From the NCBI GenBank assembly GCA_035235625.1, contig CP141146.1, positions 27,708,501 through 27,772,500 of the forward strand: DNA of 64,000 nt. The letters are read 5' to 3'. Source of the DNA: Saururus chinensis. Taxonomy: Eukaryota; Streptophyta; Magnoliopsida; Piperales; Saururaceae. The stretch's first letter is position 1. The number at the start of each line of letters is the position of its first letter. This document shows, one piece after another, positions 23,346 to 34,504 of the stretch. Made by a program: the position numbers and the translations under genes. Under the pieces are notes generated by a model, which was not told the DNA's origin, searched no databases, and was given only the letters and a program-made list of their open reading frames with translations.

Positions 23346-24079
23346 GAAAGAAGGATCTGTTATTTGAAAGATGCATATAAAAGGAAAGATTGTTAAAAAG
23401 ATGTTGTAATTATGTCACAAACCTCATCAGTTGATGGTGAAAGCGTAGGACCACCCTCAGCCAAAAAGCAAAAGATCGCTGAAAATCTATCTCCATTGGA
23501 CTCACTGCCAGATGCTGGCTCTAGAACTACCAAGAATAGTGAAGTTCATGTTTCAGGTAAAAGTGTTTTTTTATGGATCTAAGTATAACTGTTGCTTATA
23601 TGCTCATTACAGCTTGATTCAAGTATTGAAGCATATGATTTATGGATGATATTCTTATTTTTGCAGTGTCTATCATCGTTAGCATGGCTAAAGGGGGCCC
23701 ACGTAGAGCTGTTTATGATTTATGTAAAAACTTTCAGTGGCCATTGCCAAAGTTCTTATGTAGCAAACATAAATCAAAGTAAGTACAATCAGTGCTAGGC
23801 TTGCTTTCAAATCATAAATAGTTTTTAATTCTTTTGTCATTACTTACGAGGGTTTGCACTTTTCTCACAGGTAACTTAAAATTGTGAGCAATGGGCCTGA
23901 TCCCAGGAATGGGTATATAGGTTTTGTGTGGACAATTAATTTTACACATACCCAATATTTGGTGTATCGTGCTCACAGGGCAAAAACGTGCTGATAAAAA
24001 TAGTTCGCAAGATTCAACAGCTCTTCTTATGTTACAGTTGCTTCAGAAACATGGAATATGCGTTATGGAAGGTTTATGA
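23346..24079 (+). pseudogene. Unidentified gene fragment, dsRNA-binding-like, copy 2
   Basis: Three exon-like blocks with canonical splice borders: 23346-23556, 23667-23778 and 23871-24079. Block 1 contains MSQTSSVDGESVGPPSAKKQ, with a basic, nuclear-signal-like KKQK. Block 2, in phase with it, reads KGGPRRAVYDLCKNFQWP. Block 3 ends with LLMLQLLQKHGICVMEGL and TGA. The pattern of GGPRxxLYxLCKxxQWP followed downstream by a DKKSSQDSAA-type helix resembles the layout of a double-stranded-RNA-binding fold, but I cannot name the family. Block 3 opens with an in-frame stop (AAG TAA), so this copy is broken. It is fused downstream of an NPC1-like fragment in each tandem unit, which is not a normal gene order for one protein. 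Confidence 0.5.
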
Positions 24080-24453
24080 CACAGAAATAGTAAGTATTTT
24101 TTTACAACCTTAAGTTATTTTATATTCATTGTAAATGTTTCAAGTGGTGGCATCAGGAGTGAAGCTGCCTTTTCTTTTCAACTCCAATAATTTCTTCATC
24201 TAGATAAATTCATTTGATCAATAGATGTAACCTTTATCCAAAGTTTCCTAAGGATTCTATAAACAAGAACACTGTTTACTCTTTCTAGTTAATATCTACA
24301 TTCAAATGAGAACATTGCTCATTTTATTATCGATACATAAAAAAATGCAATGAAGCTATTTTTTCCATGAAAATTTACTGCATTTGAAAATCAATATGAG
24401 CATATTATTATCAAATTAGATTTGGTTTAAATTTTTGCTTTTTATGTCTACAG

Positions 24454-24690
24454 GTGCTAGAACATTTGGCATTCATAAAGCAAGATCTATTAGTTACTAA
24501 GGAAAAAAAAACAAGGGAAAAAAAGGAAAAAAATGAAAAGGAGGAAAAAGAATGAGGGAAAAAAAACGAGGGAAAAAATGAAAAGGATGAAAAAGAACAA
24601 AATTTCCATCATATGACTTATATGAAAAAAGAAAAAAAGAAAAGAAAGGAGAAAAGGAAAAAAGAAAAGAAAGGACAAAAGGAAAAAAGG
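24454..24690 (+). repeat. Exon-like FIKQ segment plus polypurine tract, copy 2
   Basis: Same arrangement as at 21487: VLEHLAFIKQDLLVT then a purine tract of AAAAAGGAAAAAAATGAAAAGG words, interrupted by the conserved TTTCCATCATATGACTTAT phrase. Confidence 0.6.
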
Positions 24691-25130
24691 ATCTCCCATC
24701 CCCTCTGCCACATGATCTCAGCTTCATGCATTCGTTTAGACCTAGAAGTGAGACCCTATATCACTTGTTTCTCTATTTATTAAGTATACAATATAGACTA
24801 ACTACTACACAGCTAGTACCACATATGATGACATTCTAAATTCTTTAGGTTCTCTCTATGTTAGGCAAATATCTTTATTTAATCTTTATTATCAACCATA
24901 TGACAGATCCTCGATTATATTCAAAAGATATTATAGATAATTACTGTCCTTGCATGAATCTTGGACGCCAAACTTTTTTTAAGATTGTACTAACCTGAAT
25001 AGATATCAATACTCTATGAATGATTGGAGCACTTGACAGTGTGTTGTTACTTCAACATTTTCTATTTATTTTCAATGATATTTATAAATAAAGGAAAAAA
25101 TGTTCTTGATTTGCAGGCTATTTTTTCCAG

Positions 25131-26159
25131 TAGCTCAGAAGTACTGTTTATTTTATAATTTCTAAAGCAAAAGAAACATCCTGTAGGAGCGAGATACACA
25201 TGAAATCCATTTCGCAACAATGTCCAAGTGTGCCTCTGAACAAACCTCTTATTACTAGAGTGACTATGTCAATGCGTTGTGTGCAGGAAGAGAGTTAACC
25301 TCTCGGGTCTCTAATTCTTTAAAGGTACAACTTCTTTTTTGTTATTGTCTAATGCAAATTAATGATTACCATAAATATGTATATATGTGTACATGTTTGG
25401 AAGCTTACTATTCCAGCTTCAACATGGGAAATGCAAGTGATTTTATAAAGGATTTTAAGCATTTGTACTTATCCTTTTTCCCTAAGCAGAAGGAAGTATT
25501 TCCATATTCTGTGTTTCACATATTCTTTGAGGAATACCTAGACATATGGAGAACAACTTTCATAAGCTTTGGCCTAGCTCTTGATAACTATTACCTTATT
25601 AATTTGCCATGAATTGGTCTGCTATGTGATTGTGGCTATCATCCCGGAAGGCAAATACAATAATAATGAATATGATGCCATATTGATTGTTTTGTTTTAA
25701 GTGTAGGTAGTTTTTCCTAGTTTTCTATCACATCTAAAATTGAATACAGTAAAGAGTGGGCATCTTGTATTTTCTATCTGTGTTTGAGTCATTGTTCAAT
25801 ATTTCCATTGCCATTAATTTGTGTTGTACTCATTTATGTGAAGTCACCATTCATTATTTTCCACTTGAACCCTTTTCCATATCTTGACATGTCCATGTTG
25901 TGTTTTATTAGTTAAACCCTATAGATTTTCCATGACTGCTTCCATCTTGTAACTGATGGGATGCTTAATTTTTTTTCGTGATTAAACTGTCGGGCATATA
26001 TTTGAAGTTCATAATATTCTCTTATATGTTCTATCACAAACTTTTGCAGGCTGTTATGGCTATCTTAAACATCCAACTAATGCAGTGTCTGCTGTAAACC
26101 TTGTCATGTCAATTGGATTCTCTTTTGAGTTTTGTGTACATATTGTGCATGCTTTCTCG
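25131..26159 (+). pseudogene. NPC1-like sterol transporter fragment, copy 3 (dead)
   Basis: 25131-25324, 25490-25582 and 26050-26159 are the counterparts of the three blocks. The middle block encodes YSVFHIFFEEYLDIWRT and its 3' end is fused to later intron sequence by a deletion. The third block encodes MAILNIQL and, in another frame, AVSAVNLVMSIGFSFEFCVH. It keeps NA (AATGCA) where copies 1 and 2 have TAG, but shares the one-base loss. Confidence 0.8.
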
Positions 26160-26240
26160 GTCAGTATCATTATCTTATGCTTCTATTTAGAAGTGTCATC
26201 TTTGCTGAATCATTAACGTATTACATCTTTTGTGTGACAG

Positions 26241-26973
26241 GAAAGAAGGATCTGTTATTCGAGAGATGCATATAAAAGGAAAGAGTGTGAAAAAGATGTT
26301 GTAATTATTATGTCACAAACCTCATCAGTTGATGGTGAAAGTGTAGGACCACCCTCATCCAAAAGGCAAAGGATCTCTGAAAATCTATCTCCTTTGGACT
26401 CACTACCAGACGTTGGCTCTAAAACTACCAAGAATAGTTCATGTTCCAGGTAAAAGTGTTTTTTTTATGGGTCTAGGTAAAACTGTTGCTTATATGCTCA
26501 ATACAGCTTGATTCAAGTATTGAAGCATATGACTTATGGATAATATTCTTATTTTTGCAGTGTCTATTATCATTAGCATGGCTAAAGGGGGCCCATGTAG
26601 AGCTCTATATGATTTATGTAAAAAATTTCAGTGGCCATTGCAAAAGTTCATATGTAGTGAACATAAATCAAAGTAAGTACAATAAGTGCTAGGCTTGCTT
26701 TCAAGTCATAAATAGTTTTTAAGCCTTTTGTCTTTACTTACCAGGGTTTGCACTTTTCTCACAGGTCACTAGAAATTGTGAGCGATGGGCCTGATCCCAG
26801 GAATGGGTATATAAGTTTTGTGTGGACAATTAATTTTACACATACCCAATTTTGGGGGTATCGAGCTCACAGGGCAAAAACGTGCTGATAAAAAAAGTTC
26901 GCAAGATTCAGCAACTCTTCTCATGTTACAGGATCTTCAGAGATGTGGAAGATGTGTTATGGAAGGTTTATGA
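26241..26973 (+). pseudogene. Unidentified gene fragment, dsRNA-binding-like, copy 3
   Basis: Blocks at 26241-26449, 26561-26672 and 26765-26973. Block 1: SVDGESVGPPSSKRQRI. Block 2: KGGPCRALYDLCKKFQWP. Block 3 lacks the stop found at its start in copy 2 and reads SLEIVSDGPDPRNGYISF, then needs a frame change to reach ELTGQKRADKKSSQDSATLL. This is the best preserved of the three copies but still not an open gene. Function not assigned. Confidence 0.5.
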
Positions 26974-27346
26974 CACAGAAGTGGTATGTTTTTTTACACA
27001 GACTTAAGTTATTTCTATTCTTTGTAAATGTGTCAAGTGGTGGCATCAGGAGTAATGCTTTTTTTTTCATTTCAACTCCACTAATTCTTCATTTAGATAA
27101 ATTCATTTGATCAACATATGTAACCTTTATCCAAAGTTTCAAAAGGATTTATGAACAAGAACATTGTATATTATTTCTAGTAAATATCTACATTCAATTG
27201 AGAACATTGCTCATTTTATTGACGATACATAAAAAAATGCAATGAAGCTATTTTTTCCCAGAAAATTTGCGGAATTTGAAAATCAATATGAGCTAATTAT
27301 TATCAAATTAGATTTTGTTTAAATTTTTGCTTTTTTATGTCTACAG

Positions 27347-27895
27347 GTGCTTGAACATTTGGCATTCATAAAGCAATATCTATTAGTTACTAATTTCTTC
27401 ATTTAGATAAGTTCATTTGATCAACAGATGTAACCTTTATCCAAAGTTTTTTAGGGATTCTATGAACAAGAACATTGTATATTCTTTCAAGTAAATATCT
27501 ACATTCAAATGAGAACATTGCTCATTTTATTATACATAAAAAACATGCAATGAAGCTGTTTTTTCCCTGAAAATTTGCTGCATTTAAAAATCAATATTAG
27601 CTAATTATTATAAAATTAGACTTGGTTTAAAATTTTACTTTTTTATGTCTACAGGTGCATGAACATTTGGCATTATGCAAGATCTATTAGTTACTTCAAT
27701 GGAAAAAAAATAAGGGAAAAAAAGGAAAAATGAAAAGGAGGAAAAAGAATGAGGGGAAAAAAGAAAAAAATGAAAAGAAGGTAAAAGAATGAGTAAAAAA
27801 ATGAGGGGAAAAAATGAAAAGGAGGAAAAAGAACAGAATTTCCATCATATGACTTATATGAGAAGAGAAAAGAAAGGAGAAAAGGGAAAAAAGGA
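27347..27895 (+). repeat. Duplicated FIKQ segment plus polypurine tract, copy 3
   Basis: Two FIKQ-type segments (27347 and 27655) caused by a local ~305-base duplication. Only the second is followed by the purine tract (27702-27895). The second has lost part of the segment (GGCATTATGCAAGATC). Confidence 0.6.
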
Positions 27896-28107
27896 TCTCC
27901 CATCCCCTCCGCCACATGATCTCTGCTTCATGCATTCGTTTAGACCTAGAGGCGAGACCCTATATCACTTGTTTCTCTATTTATTTAATATATAGTATAG
28001 ACTAACTACCGCACAGCTAGTACTACATATGATGACATTCTAAATTCTTTAGGTTCTCTCTATGTTAGGCAAATATCTTTATTTAATCAGTAGCCTTATT
28101 TTATATT

Positions 28108-28440
28108 TTTAGGTTCTTAACTTTGGGATTTTGCTGCTTTTATCAACCAAATGGCACACCCTTGATTATATTCAAAAGATATTCTAGCTAATTACTGTGC
28201 TTGCATGAATATTGGATGCCAAACTTTTTTTAAGATATTACTAACATTTATAGATATCAATACTCTATGAATGATTGGAGGAGGAGCACTTGACAGTGTT
28301 GTTACTTCAATATTTTCTATTTATTTTCAATGATGTTTATAAAATAAAGGAAAAATGTTCTTACTACTGTTTATTTTATAATTTTTAGAGCAAATGAAAC
28401 ATCCTATAGGAGTGAAACACACATGAAGTCTATTTCGCAA
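28108..28440 (+). repeat. Tandem gene-fragment unit, copy 4, partial
   Basis: Repeats the first ~330 bases of the unit, up to the CACATGAAGTCTATTTCGCA phrase that elsewhere opens the NPC1-like exon, then breaks off into unrelated sequence at about 28441. Confidence 0.75.
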
Positions 28441-29203
28441 CAATGGGTACAAACACATTACCTTGTGGACTCAGTGGCTGGGGGACTGGGATTGGGCTAA
28501 GAGTACCAGAAGGGGGATGTTGCCATGGAATATGCTTGTGGATACTACATATCTTCAACCCAGCTAGTGTCATGAAGTGCAACCTGCCTTGATGTAGAAT
28601 TGGGTTTGCTTGTGGATTTAGAATGCCATAGTTGAAATACAACGTTAGTTGTTTGGCCAATAATATGCAAAATTTGGAATCCAAAGTTAGTAAAAAAAAT
28701 GACGTTGACGGGAATGGAGAACAAGTAATTTTTGGATTTCATCGTACCACCTCTCGAGCTGGTCTTATGAAATCCAATCAAGCTAGTTTCTCTTCTCCTT
28801 TCCCTGGCTAGGGCAAACTGATCTTCGACGGAAGTATGCGTCTTTCCAGGAGAAGTGAGATCAGGCTCCGTCATCTACCTCTTTTCTAGTTCTAGGAACA
28901 TCTGATCCCCCAACTCTCCTCTCTTCTCTCTCCGTCCGACACCCTCTCTTCTCTCTTCCTCCACCATCCCCTGCTCCTTCACTTCTTCCCACTTCCCACG
29001 GCACGATCCTTCTCCTCTTCTTCTCACCATCGAGCTCGCAACCGGGCGCTTGGATCAGGAGTTTGAGTTTAAGAGTCAAATTTTTACAAGGCTTCCATTA
29101 TTCCATTAATTTTGTGGTACATATGAATAAGTAGAAATTATTTATTGTTTTCACTTTACAAATTATTCCATCCCTAATTTTGATGGTTTTTTTCTGAAAT
29201 CAG
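28441..29203. other. Unassigned sequence with a segment repeated at 31667
   Basis: About 28443-28600 matches 31670-31822 (shared words TACCAGAAGGGGGAT, ACTACATATCTTCAACCCAG). I do not recognise a protein in either strand. 28885-29050 is pyrimidine-rich, CTCTTCTCTCTCCG, of the kind found in plant 5' UTRs, and lies just upstream of the TVP38-like exons, so it may be the old leader of that gene. No splice or start could be fixed. Confidence 0.35.
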
Positions 29204-30692
29204 ATTCTTAGAACTCCAGCCATCCATTTAATCATGTCAGCTGGGCTTCTGTTTGGCAATGTTATAGGCACCATCATTGTTTCAATCAGTGGGATAGTAA
29301 GGAGGATGCATTTGGATATATTGTGATTGTTTGAAGGTTTTGCGGCCTTCATAGTTTTCTTAGTTTGTTTCCTTAATTTGCAGGTTATAGCAACTATTGC
29401 TTTCCTTATTTTTTGATATTTTGCACATTAAAGAATTCCTAAGTTTGTTGAAGGGAACAAAAAAAATTTAGCCATTGATAAGGCAGTTGGAGAGGATGGT
29501 TTCAAAGTTGTAACACTCCTCCGTTTGAGCCCTTTACTTCCTTCTTCACTTGGAAACTACCTTTATGGGTTGACTTAAGTGAATTTATGCCATACGTCTT
29601 GGGAAGGTTAGCATCACGCACTTAAAACATGTTTCTTTTTTGCGGTTTTCATTTAGAAATAGCGAATACCACTTCTTTTCAAGGAGCAAGAGTAACAAAT
29701 GAACTTAAAAGAAAAAATTGTATGAATTATCCTTGAGACAAAAGGATCAGCCAATAAACACCTTGACATGTTACCCTTTGATTATAAAATTATGATAATG
29801 AAAGTACTATTGTGTTTTCAGATGTCCCTAAATCACATTTTTAATTAGTATCACAAATTCTTTAACATTGTAATTATTTTGCAAATTTTTATTTTCTTAA
29901 TTTTTGAAATATATATTTTGTATTGATACGAAATGCAAAAAAATGTTCTGTGATGTATTTCTTGCTGAAATGTGTAGTTATTTTATATGGTTTACTTATT
30001 TTTAAGTATGTATTTGTATATTCACTAGAAATTTGCGCATAATACTACTAAGAATATAAAATTTACTGGTGGTATACACTTGTCTCATAGGTTGTGATTA
30101 AATTTTCTTAAGTTGAATCTCTTATTCTTGTTCTTCTGCATTATAATTTTTGTTCAACTATTCTAAAATGTTTCGGCTTCTCATGTTGATCATAACTTTC
30201 TTCACGCAGTTGGGTTGGGCATGCTTCAAAGAATGTGGGCTTATGTAAGTGCTGGTGCATTTGAGCAGGCAATTATTGTAAGTTTAGCATCTTTAGTGTT
30301 TCCTTTTAAAGTTATGAATCTTTATCGCTGAATGCTAATGTGATCCTTCACTATCATGTTAAGCATAATGTTCAGTTACGACTTTTAGAGATAATATATA
30401 TGGACTCGTGTTTTCAATTCGAACTATGGTATATGTAGCAGCTTTGGCATGATTGACTTACATTGACACATCAAACTTGTTGAGCATATAGTAGTTGGGG
30501 ACAAATAATACATGTAGTGTATGCAACCCCTCAAGTCATTGATCATCAAGTTTCTTATTGAATTATTTTTTGGTTGATATTGCTTTGTAGCAAGAGGAAT
30601 CTGAAGCTGGTTTGCTGGAGGAAATGATCACTCTTGGCCTTGGCCTCTTATTCACAGCTCTTGCTGCAACTTATATGACACGACTTGCTAAG
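29204..30692 (+). pseudogene. TVP38/TMEM64-like (VTT-domain) membrane protein pseudogene
   Basis: Four exon-like blocks with splice-like borders. 29204-29296: PAIHLIMSAGLLFGNVIG. 29384-29606: FVEGNKKNLAIDKAVGEDG, then VTLLRLSPLLPSSLGNYLYG. 30210-30277: GLGMLQRMWAYVSAGAFEQA. 30591-30692: LGLGLLFTALAATYMTRLAK. These follow the order and spacing of the VTT (SNARE-associated) domain of plant TVP38/TMEM64-type integral membrane proteins, which act in the Golgi or endomembrane system. The second block carries three in-frame stops (after LIF, after YFAH and after LYGLT). The N-terminal and extreme C-terminal exons are not seen. The stops make it a pseudogene; the family call is confident. Confidence 0.8.
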
Positions 30693-31666
30693 GTAGATTT
30701 TTCTTTTCTCATGTTCCTTACAAACTGGTGGAATATTCTCTTGGTAGGCAATGATTGATGGATTACATTGGCCTTGCCATCAAGTGAGTGGCCTACAAAT
30801 TCATGATGGCAAAATGGCAGTGCACTGGGATATTGTATCTTTAGGATATTTCTCATTTAGATTGGATAGGTAAGTTCTAATGAATTGGCATGTGATATTG
30901 TAGCTCATGTTGGATTTAGTGCCATCATTTAATTTATCTACTTTATGGTCATTGATGTTTTTGAGTTCGTATTTGATTTTATTGACTAGCTGATTATTAT
31001 ATAAAGGAATATGATGTCCAAATTGACGTTATACATGATAGCTTTTGACCCATCAATGCTGCAAATGGAACTGATGTGATTTGGATCTTTGTTTTCTTAG
31101 TACACACACATAGATATATATAGGTTATCTATAGATATTTATTTCTCTTGGAACTTTCAGCTCCCCTTTGTCTTCTCATGCAGTGTGTTACATTATCCTA
31201 TTTTAATGAGTTCGTCTAGTACACTTTGAGTTGGGTCTAAAATGTTTTGGTGACCATTATGGATGACTCACTTTGTAACTATAAAACTCATTTTAGGCTG
31301 CATTCGAAAATAAAAATTTGCTATTTAGTATCAAAATATATTTGGTTTTAATTTTTGCTTTTTATGTCCACAAGTCGTTGAAGATTTTGCATTCATAAAG
31401 CAAGATCCTTCAGTTACTATGAGAGGGAAGAAATTAAAAAAAAAAAAGAAGGAAAAAGAACAGAATTTCCATCATAGAACTTATATGTGAAAAAGAAAAA
31501 AAAAGGAAAAAAAGATTGCAATTCTGATTGGGGTAAGTTTGCCCACCAGCTCTCCTTCTTGTTGGTAAGTTTGTTTACTTATTTTATTTAGATTTTACAT
31601 TTTTGATGGGAGTGGTTTTTGTGTCAAGTCTTCATGAACAAAATTGACTTCCTTTTTAACATGATA
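30693..31666. other. Intron-like AT-rich sequence and first copy of a 3' duplication
   Basis: AT-rich, no gene. 30965-31525 has a diverged counterpart at 32010-32455 (shared: TATAAAGGAATAT, CAAATTGACGTTATACATGA, GCATTCATAAAGCAAGATCC). It ends with an FIKQ-type segment and a polypurine tract (31425-31525), the same pair of features as in the NPC1-like units. Confidence 0.55.
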
Positions 31667-31822
31667 ATTGTAGGTACAAGCTCATTACATCGTAGACTTA
31701 GTGGCTGGGCGGCTGGGAGTGCTCTAAGAGTACCAGAAGGGGGATTTTGCCATGGAACATGCTTGTGGGTACTACATATCTTCAACCCAGCCTTTGTCAT
31801 GAAGTTCAACCTGCCTTGATGG
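31667..31822 (+). repeat. Second copy of the 28443-28600 segment
   Basis: Near-identical to 28443-28600 but in a different neighbourhood. It reads through as GTSSLHRRLSGWAAGSALRV in one frame, which is not a protein I recognise and is not kept open in the other copy. Confidence 0.55.
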
Positions 31823-31927
31823 TAAAACACGGAAACCCTAAGGATCATTTTACTATTTTGTTTCTTGTTGAGACTCTTTTACAGAGGGTTAGTTAATCTT
31901 GATTTAAAAATGAAATGTTTGAATTTT

Positions 31928-32455
31928 AGAGTTGGTTTACCGGGAGGAAATGGTCAACTAGTGACTCTTGGCCTTGGCCTTTTGTTCACAACTCTTGCTG
32001 CAACTTGATATTATTGACTAGCTGATTTGTATATAAAGGAATATAATGTCCAAATTGACGTTATACATGATAGCTTTTGACCCACTGATGCTGCAAATGG
32101 AACTCATATATATATATATATATATTAGTCCTCTCGGTCCTTTCAGCACCCCTTTGTTTTCTCAAGCACATTATCTTATTTGAATGAGTTTGTCTAGTAC
32201 ACTCTGGGTTGGGTCCAATCTGTTTGCTGACGATTACTCACTTTGTAACTCTTAACACTCATTTTAGGCTGCATTTGAAAATCAAAATTAGCTAATTACT
32301 ATCAAAATATATTTGGTTTTAATTTGTGCTTTTTATGTCCACAGTTCGTTGAACATCTGGCATTTATAAAGCAAGGTCCTTCAGTTACTATGAGAGTGAA
32401 AAATTTTTTAAAAAAAAAGAAAAAAAGGAAAAGATGGAAAAAGAACAGAATTTCT
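31928..32455 (+). pseudogene. Duplicated 3' end of the TVP38-like pseudogene
   Basis: 31928-32009 repeats the last TVP38-like block (TLGLGLLFTTLAAT) but runs directly into sequence that at 30692-30990 is intron, so about 280 bases are missing relative to the first copy. The rest follows the first copy to the FIKQ-type segment (FVEHLAFIKQGPSVT at 32345) and a short purine tract (32396-32455). A short (TA)n run lies at 32107-32126. Confidence 0.65.
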
Positions 32456-34504
32456 ATCATAGATCTCCTAATGATTGTTCTTGTCGTTTTGTTTTTGTTT
32501 AGTTGTAGCTGTTACGAATTCTAGCTTGTTTAAAGTTGTTTTTTTTATATTGAAATGTGTACCCTTGCAAATTTAAGTGACTATCTCAGCTGCCCAAATT
32601 GTTATTGAGTTTACTCCATACAGAATTCACGATACAAATGTGATTTCATACCTCATGTTTTCTATAAAAATTTAATATTGGTGCCTTTTTTGAAACCTTG
32701 TGTAATTTTTTTGTTGTAGTCGTTTCAGGGGAGCAAGTGATCCCACTTTGAAATGCTTTTCAGCATGTTTTCTTGACATGCGGAAGATCACTAATTGTGC
32801 AGGTTTAATGGACTTGTTGTCTTAAAGTTATTTTTAATTGTTAATAATGCGACAGTCCTCCCCTAAGATGCAGAAAAGTGTTGTCAATAGAATTGTACTC
32901 ACAACTAGAACTTTCGAAGAGTAGTTGTAGTATAAATCTTATTCAATTCTGTTTTAAGATATGATGAACATACCAATAAAAAGAATGAGTGGTGCTAATA
33001 ATTATTTTGATAATTATATTTCTTTATTTCAATATTTTATTTATATTCATTAATTTTATATCCATTCATACTACACTTTTTTGGGCAACATAATATATAT
33101 ATATATATATATATTTGTTTTTGTGCTTATTTATTCGTATATATTTCTATGTTTATGGTATTTGTTTCTAGATTGGTATCATATTTCTATGAATTTTATA
33201 CTTTCTAGTATTTTCTTTTTATTTTTGCATTGAAATTTTCCATTTGTCTATTTATTAATTTCTAGGTATGTGTGTATTTTGAAAATACTGCAACATCTGA
33301 TCCCTCGGAGGCATATATTCTGCAATGCACATCCTCGACATTCATTGATGAAGTGCAATGAGATCTTAGGAACTGATTAGAATTTTCCCACTTGTCCGCC
33401 TAGCACCTGATCTATATTTGGCTCAATTGTCACTCTTTCAGCTGGCAACGTTCATTCTTTGTTTTGAAGAATAGTGTAGCTTATTGTCAACCCTAGATAT
33501 CTTGGCTCTGATTAAACTTTTAGTCCTAATCTCCTTCTGACCTTGTTGAGTGGTATTTACTATTTGAGTGTGCTGCAGAAACCAATTAGTGATACAGGGC
33601 CATCCTGGTACTAGGAAAAATTCACCTATGTAGTTTTGTCATGTTTTGTGTGAAAGGTCCATTGGTTTTACGTCTTTCTCTCTCAACATCATGTTACTAT
33701 TCTCTCTATTGTGCTACTTCTTATGATTATGATTGCTATTGTGAAATTGACATTTGACTTGGACAGAAGATAATAGCTGTACGGGAGTTCACTATAAATG
33801 TTCTTGTGAGACCATTCTAGTAATATGCATGCAGCATATTCAATATCTCTATAGATGATTAGACACTGACTGAACGCATTCAACATGTTCATGCATGTAT
33901 CAAACAATTCTGGTCTAATAGATGTACATTGGTAGTCTCATCTGTAATGTTTTACCACAATTTTTTGGTGTGTCAGGTCTTCATAAACAAATTTTTTCTT
34001 CATCAACTTGATAATTTCATGTACAATTATCATCATTTCAGGAATTCCAGAACTTAATGTTGCTGAAGTATGTGTATTGACTGTCCGATTAGATTAGGCA
34101 GATGGGATTTTTTTTGTTTGTTTCACCATTCTAATTGATTTCACTTGGGCTTTCTAAAACCCGAGCCACTCAACTAGCCACTATACTAGGAACTAGAGTT
34201 TTTCCTGCTGTATGATAAACCCCATAAGAGCTTTTTTCCTTTAGTGTGTATTTTTTATTTTCCTTTCTACCGAGTGTTTCATTCTTTACATTGGAAGTGT
34301 AGTTTTTATTTTAGAATTGAAGAAAATTAGCATGCTATGCTTCTTCATGTGCCTAGCCATTTTTGTGTTTGCAAAAGATTTTTCTTTCATTTGGAGAGAG
34401 GCTTGGTTTCAACAAATGATGTGCATTTTCACAAGCGGTTTGCTAATTTGTTAGGTTGGGTCCTTATCTTTTCTTTAAGAGTCAATGTTAATTTTAGTTT
34501 TTTC
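32456..34504. other. AT-rich intergenic or intronic DNA, no gene seen
   Basis: Low-complexity AT DNA with a (TA)n run at about 33093-33114. No protein motif, no repeat shared with the rest of the window that I can see. Confidence 0.5.

Larger units (their letters stand above)
21946..24885 (+). repeat. Tandem gene-fragment unit, copy 2
   Basis: About 2.94 kb, same order as copy 1 but with the second gene's exons complete in extent (23346-24079). Introns are kept, so the amplification was at the DNA level, not by retroposition. Confidence 0.85.
24886..28107 (+). repeat. Tandem gene-fragment unit, copy 3
   Basis: About 3.2 kb. Differs from copy 2 by a shortened NPC1-like intron after 25582 and by a ~305-base internal tandem duplication (27090-27395 and 27396-27700) that repeats the exon-like LEHLAFIKQ segment. 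Confidence 0.85.

Noticed and set aside
29204-30692. TVP38/TMEM64-like gene as an active locus
   Set aside because: The central exon-like block has three in-frame stops and the terminal exons are missing. It is recorded as a pseudogene instead.
32709-32724. TTTTTTGTTGTAGTC, resembling a CACTA right end
   Set aside because: The last base is C rather than G, and there are no TAGCGACGC-type subterminal repeats beside it. Chance match in T-rich DNA.
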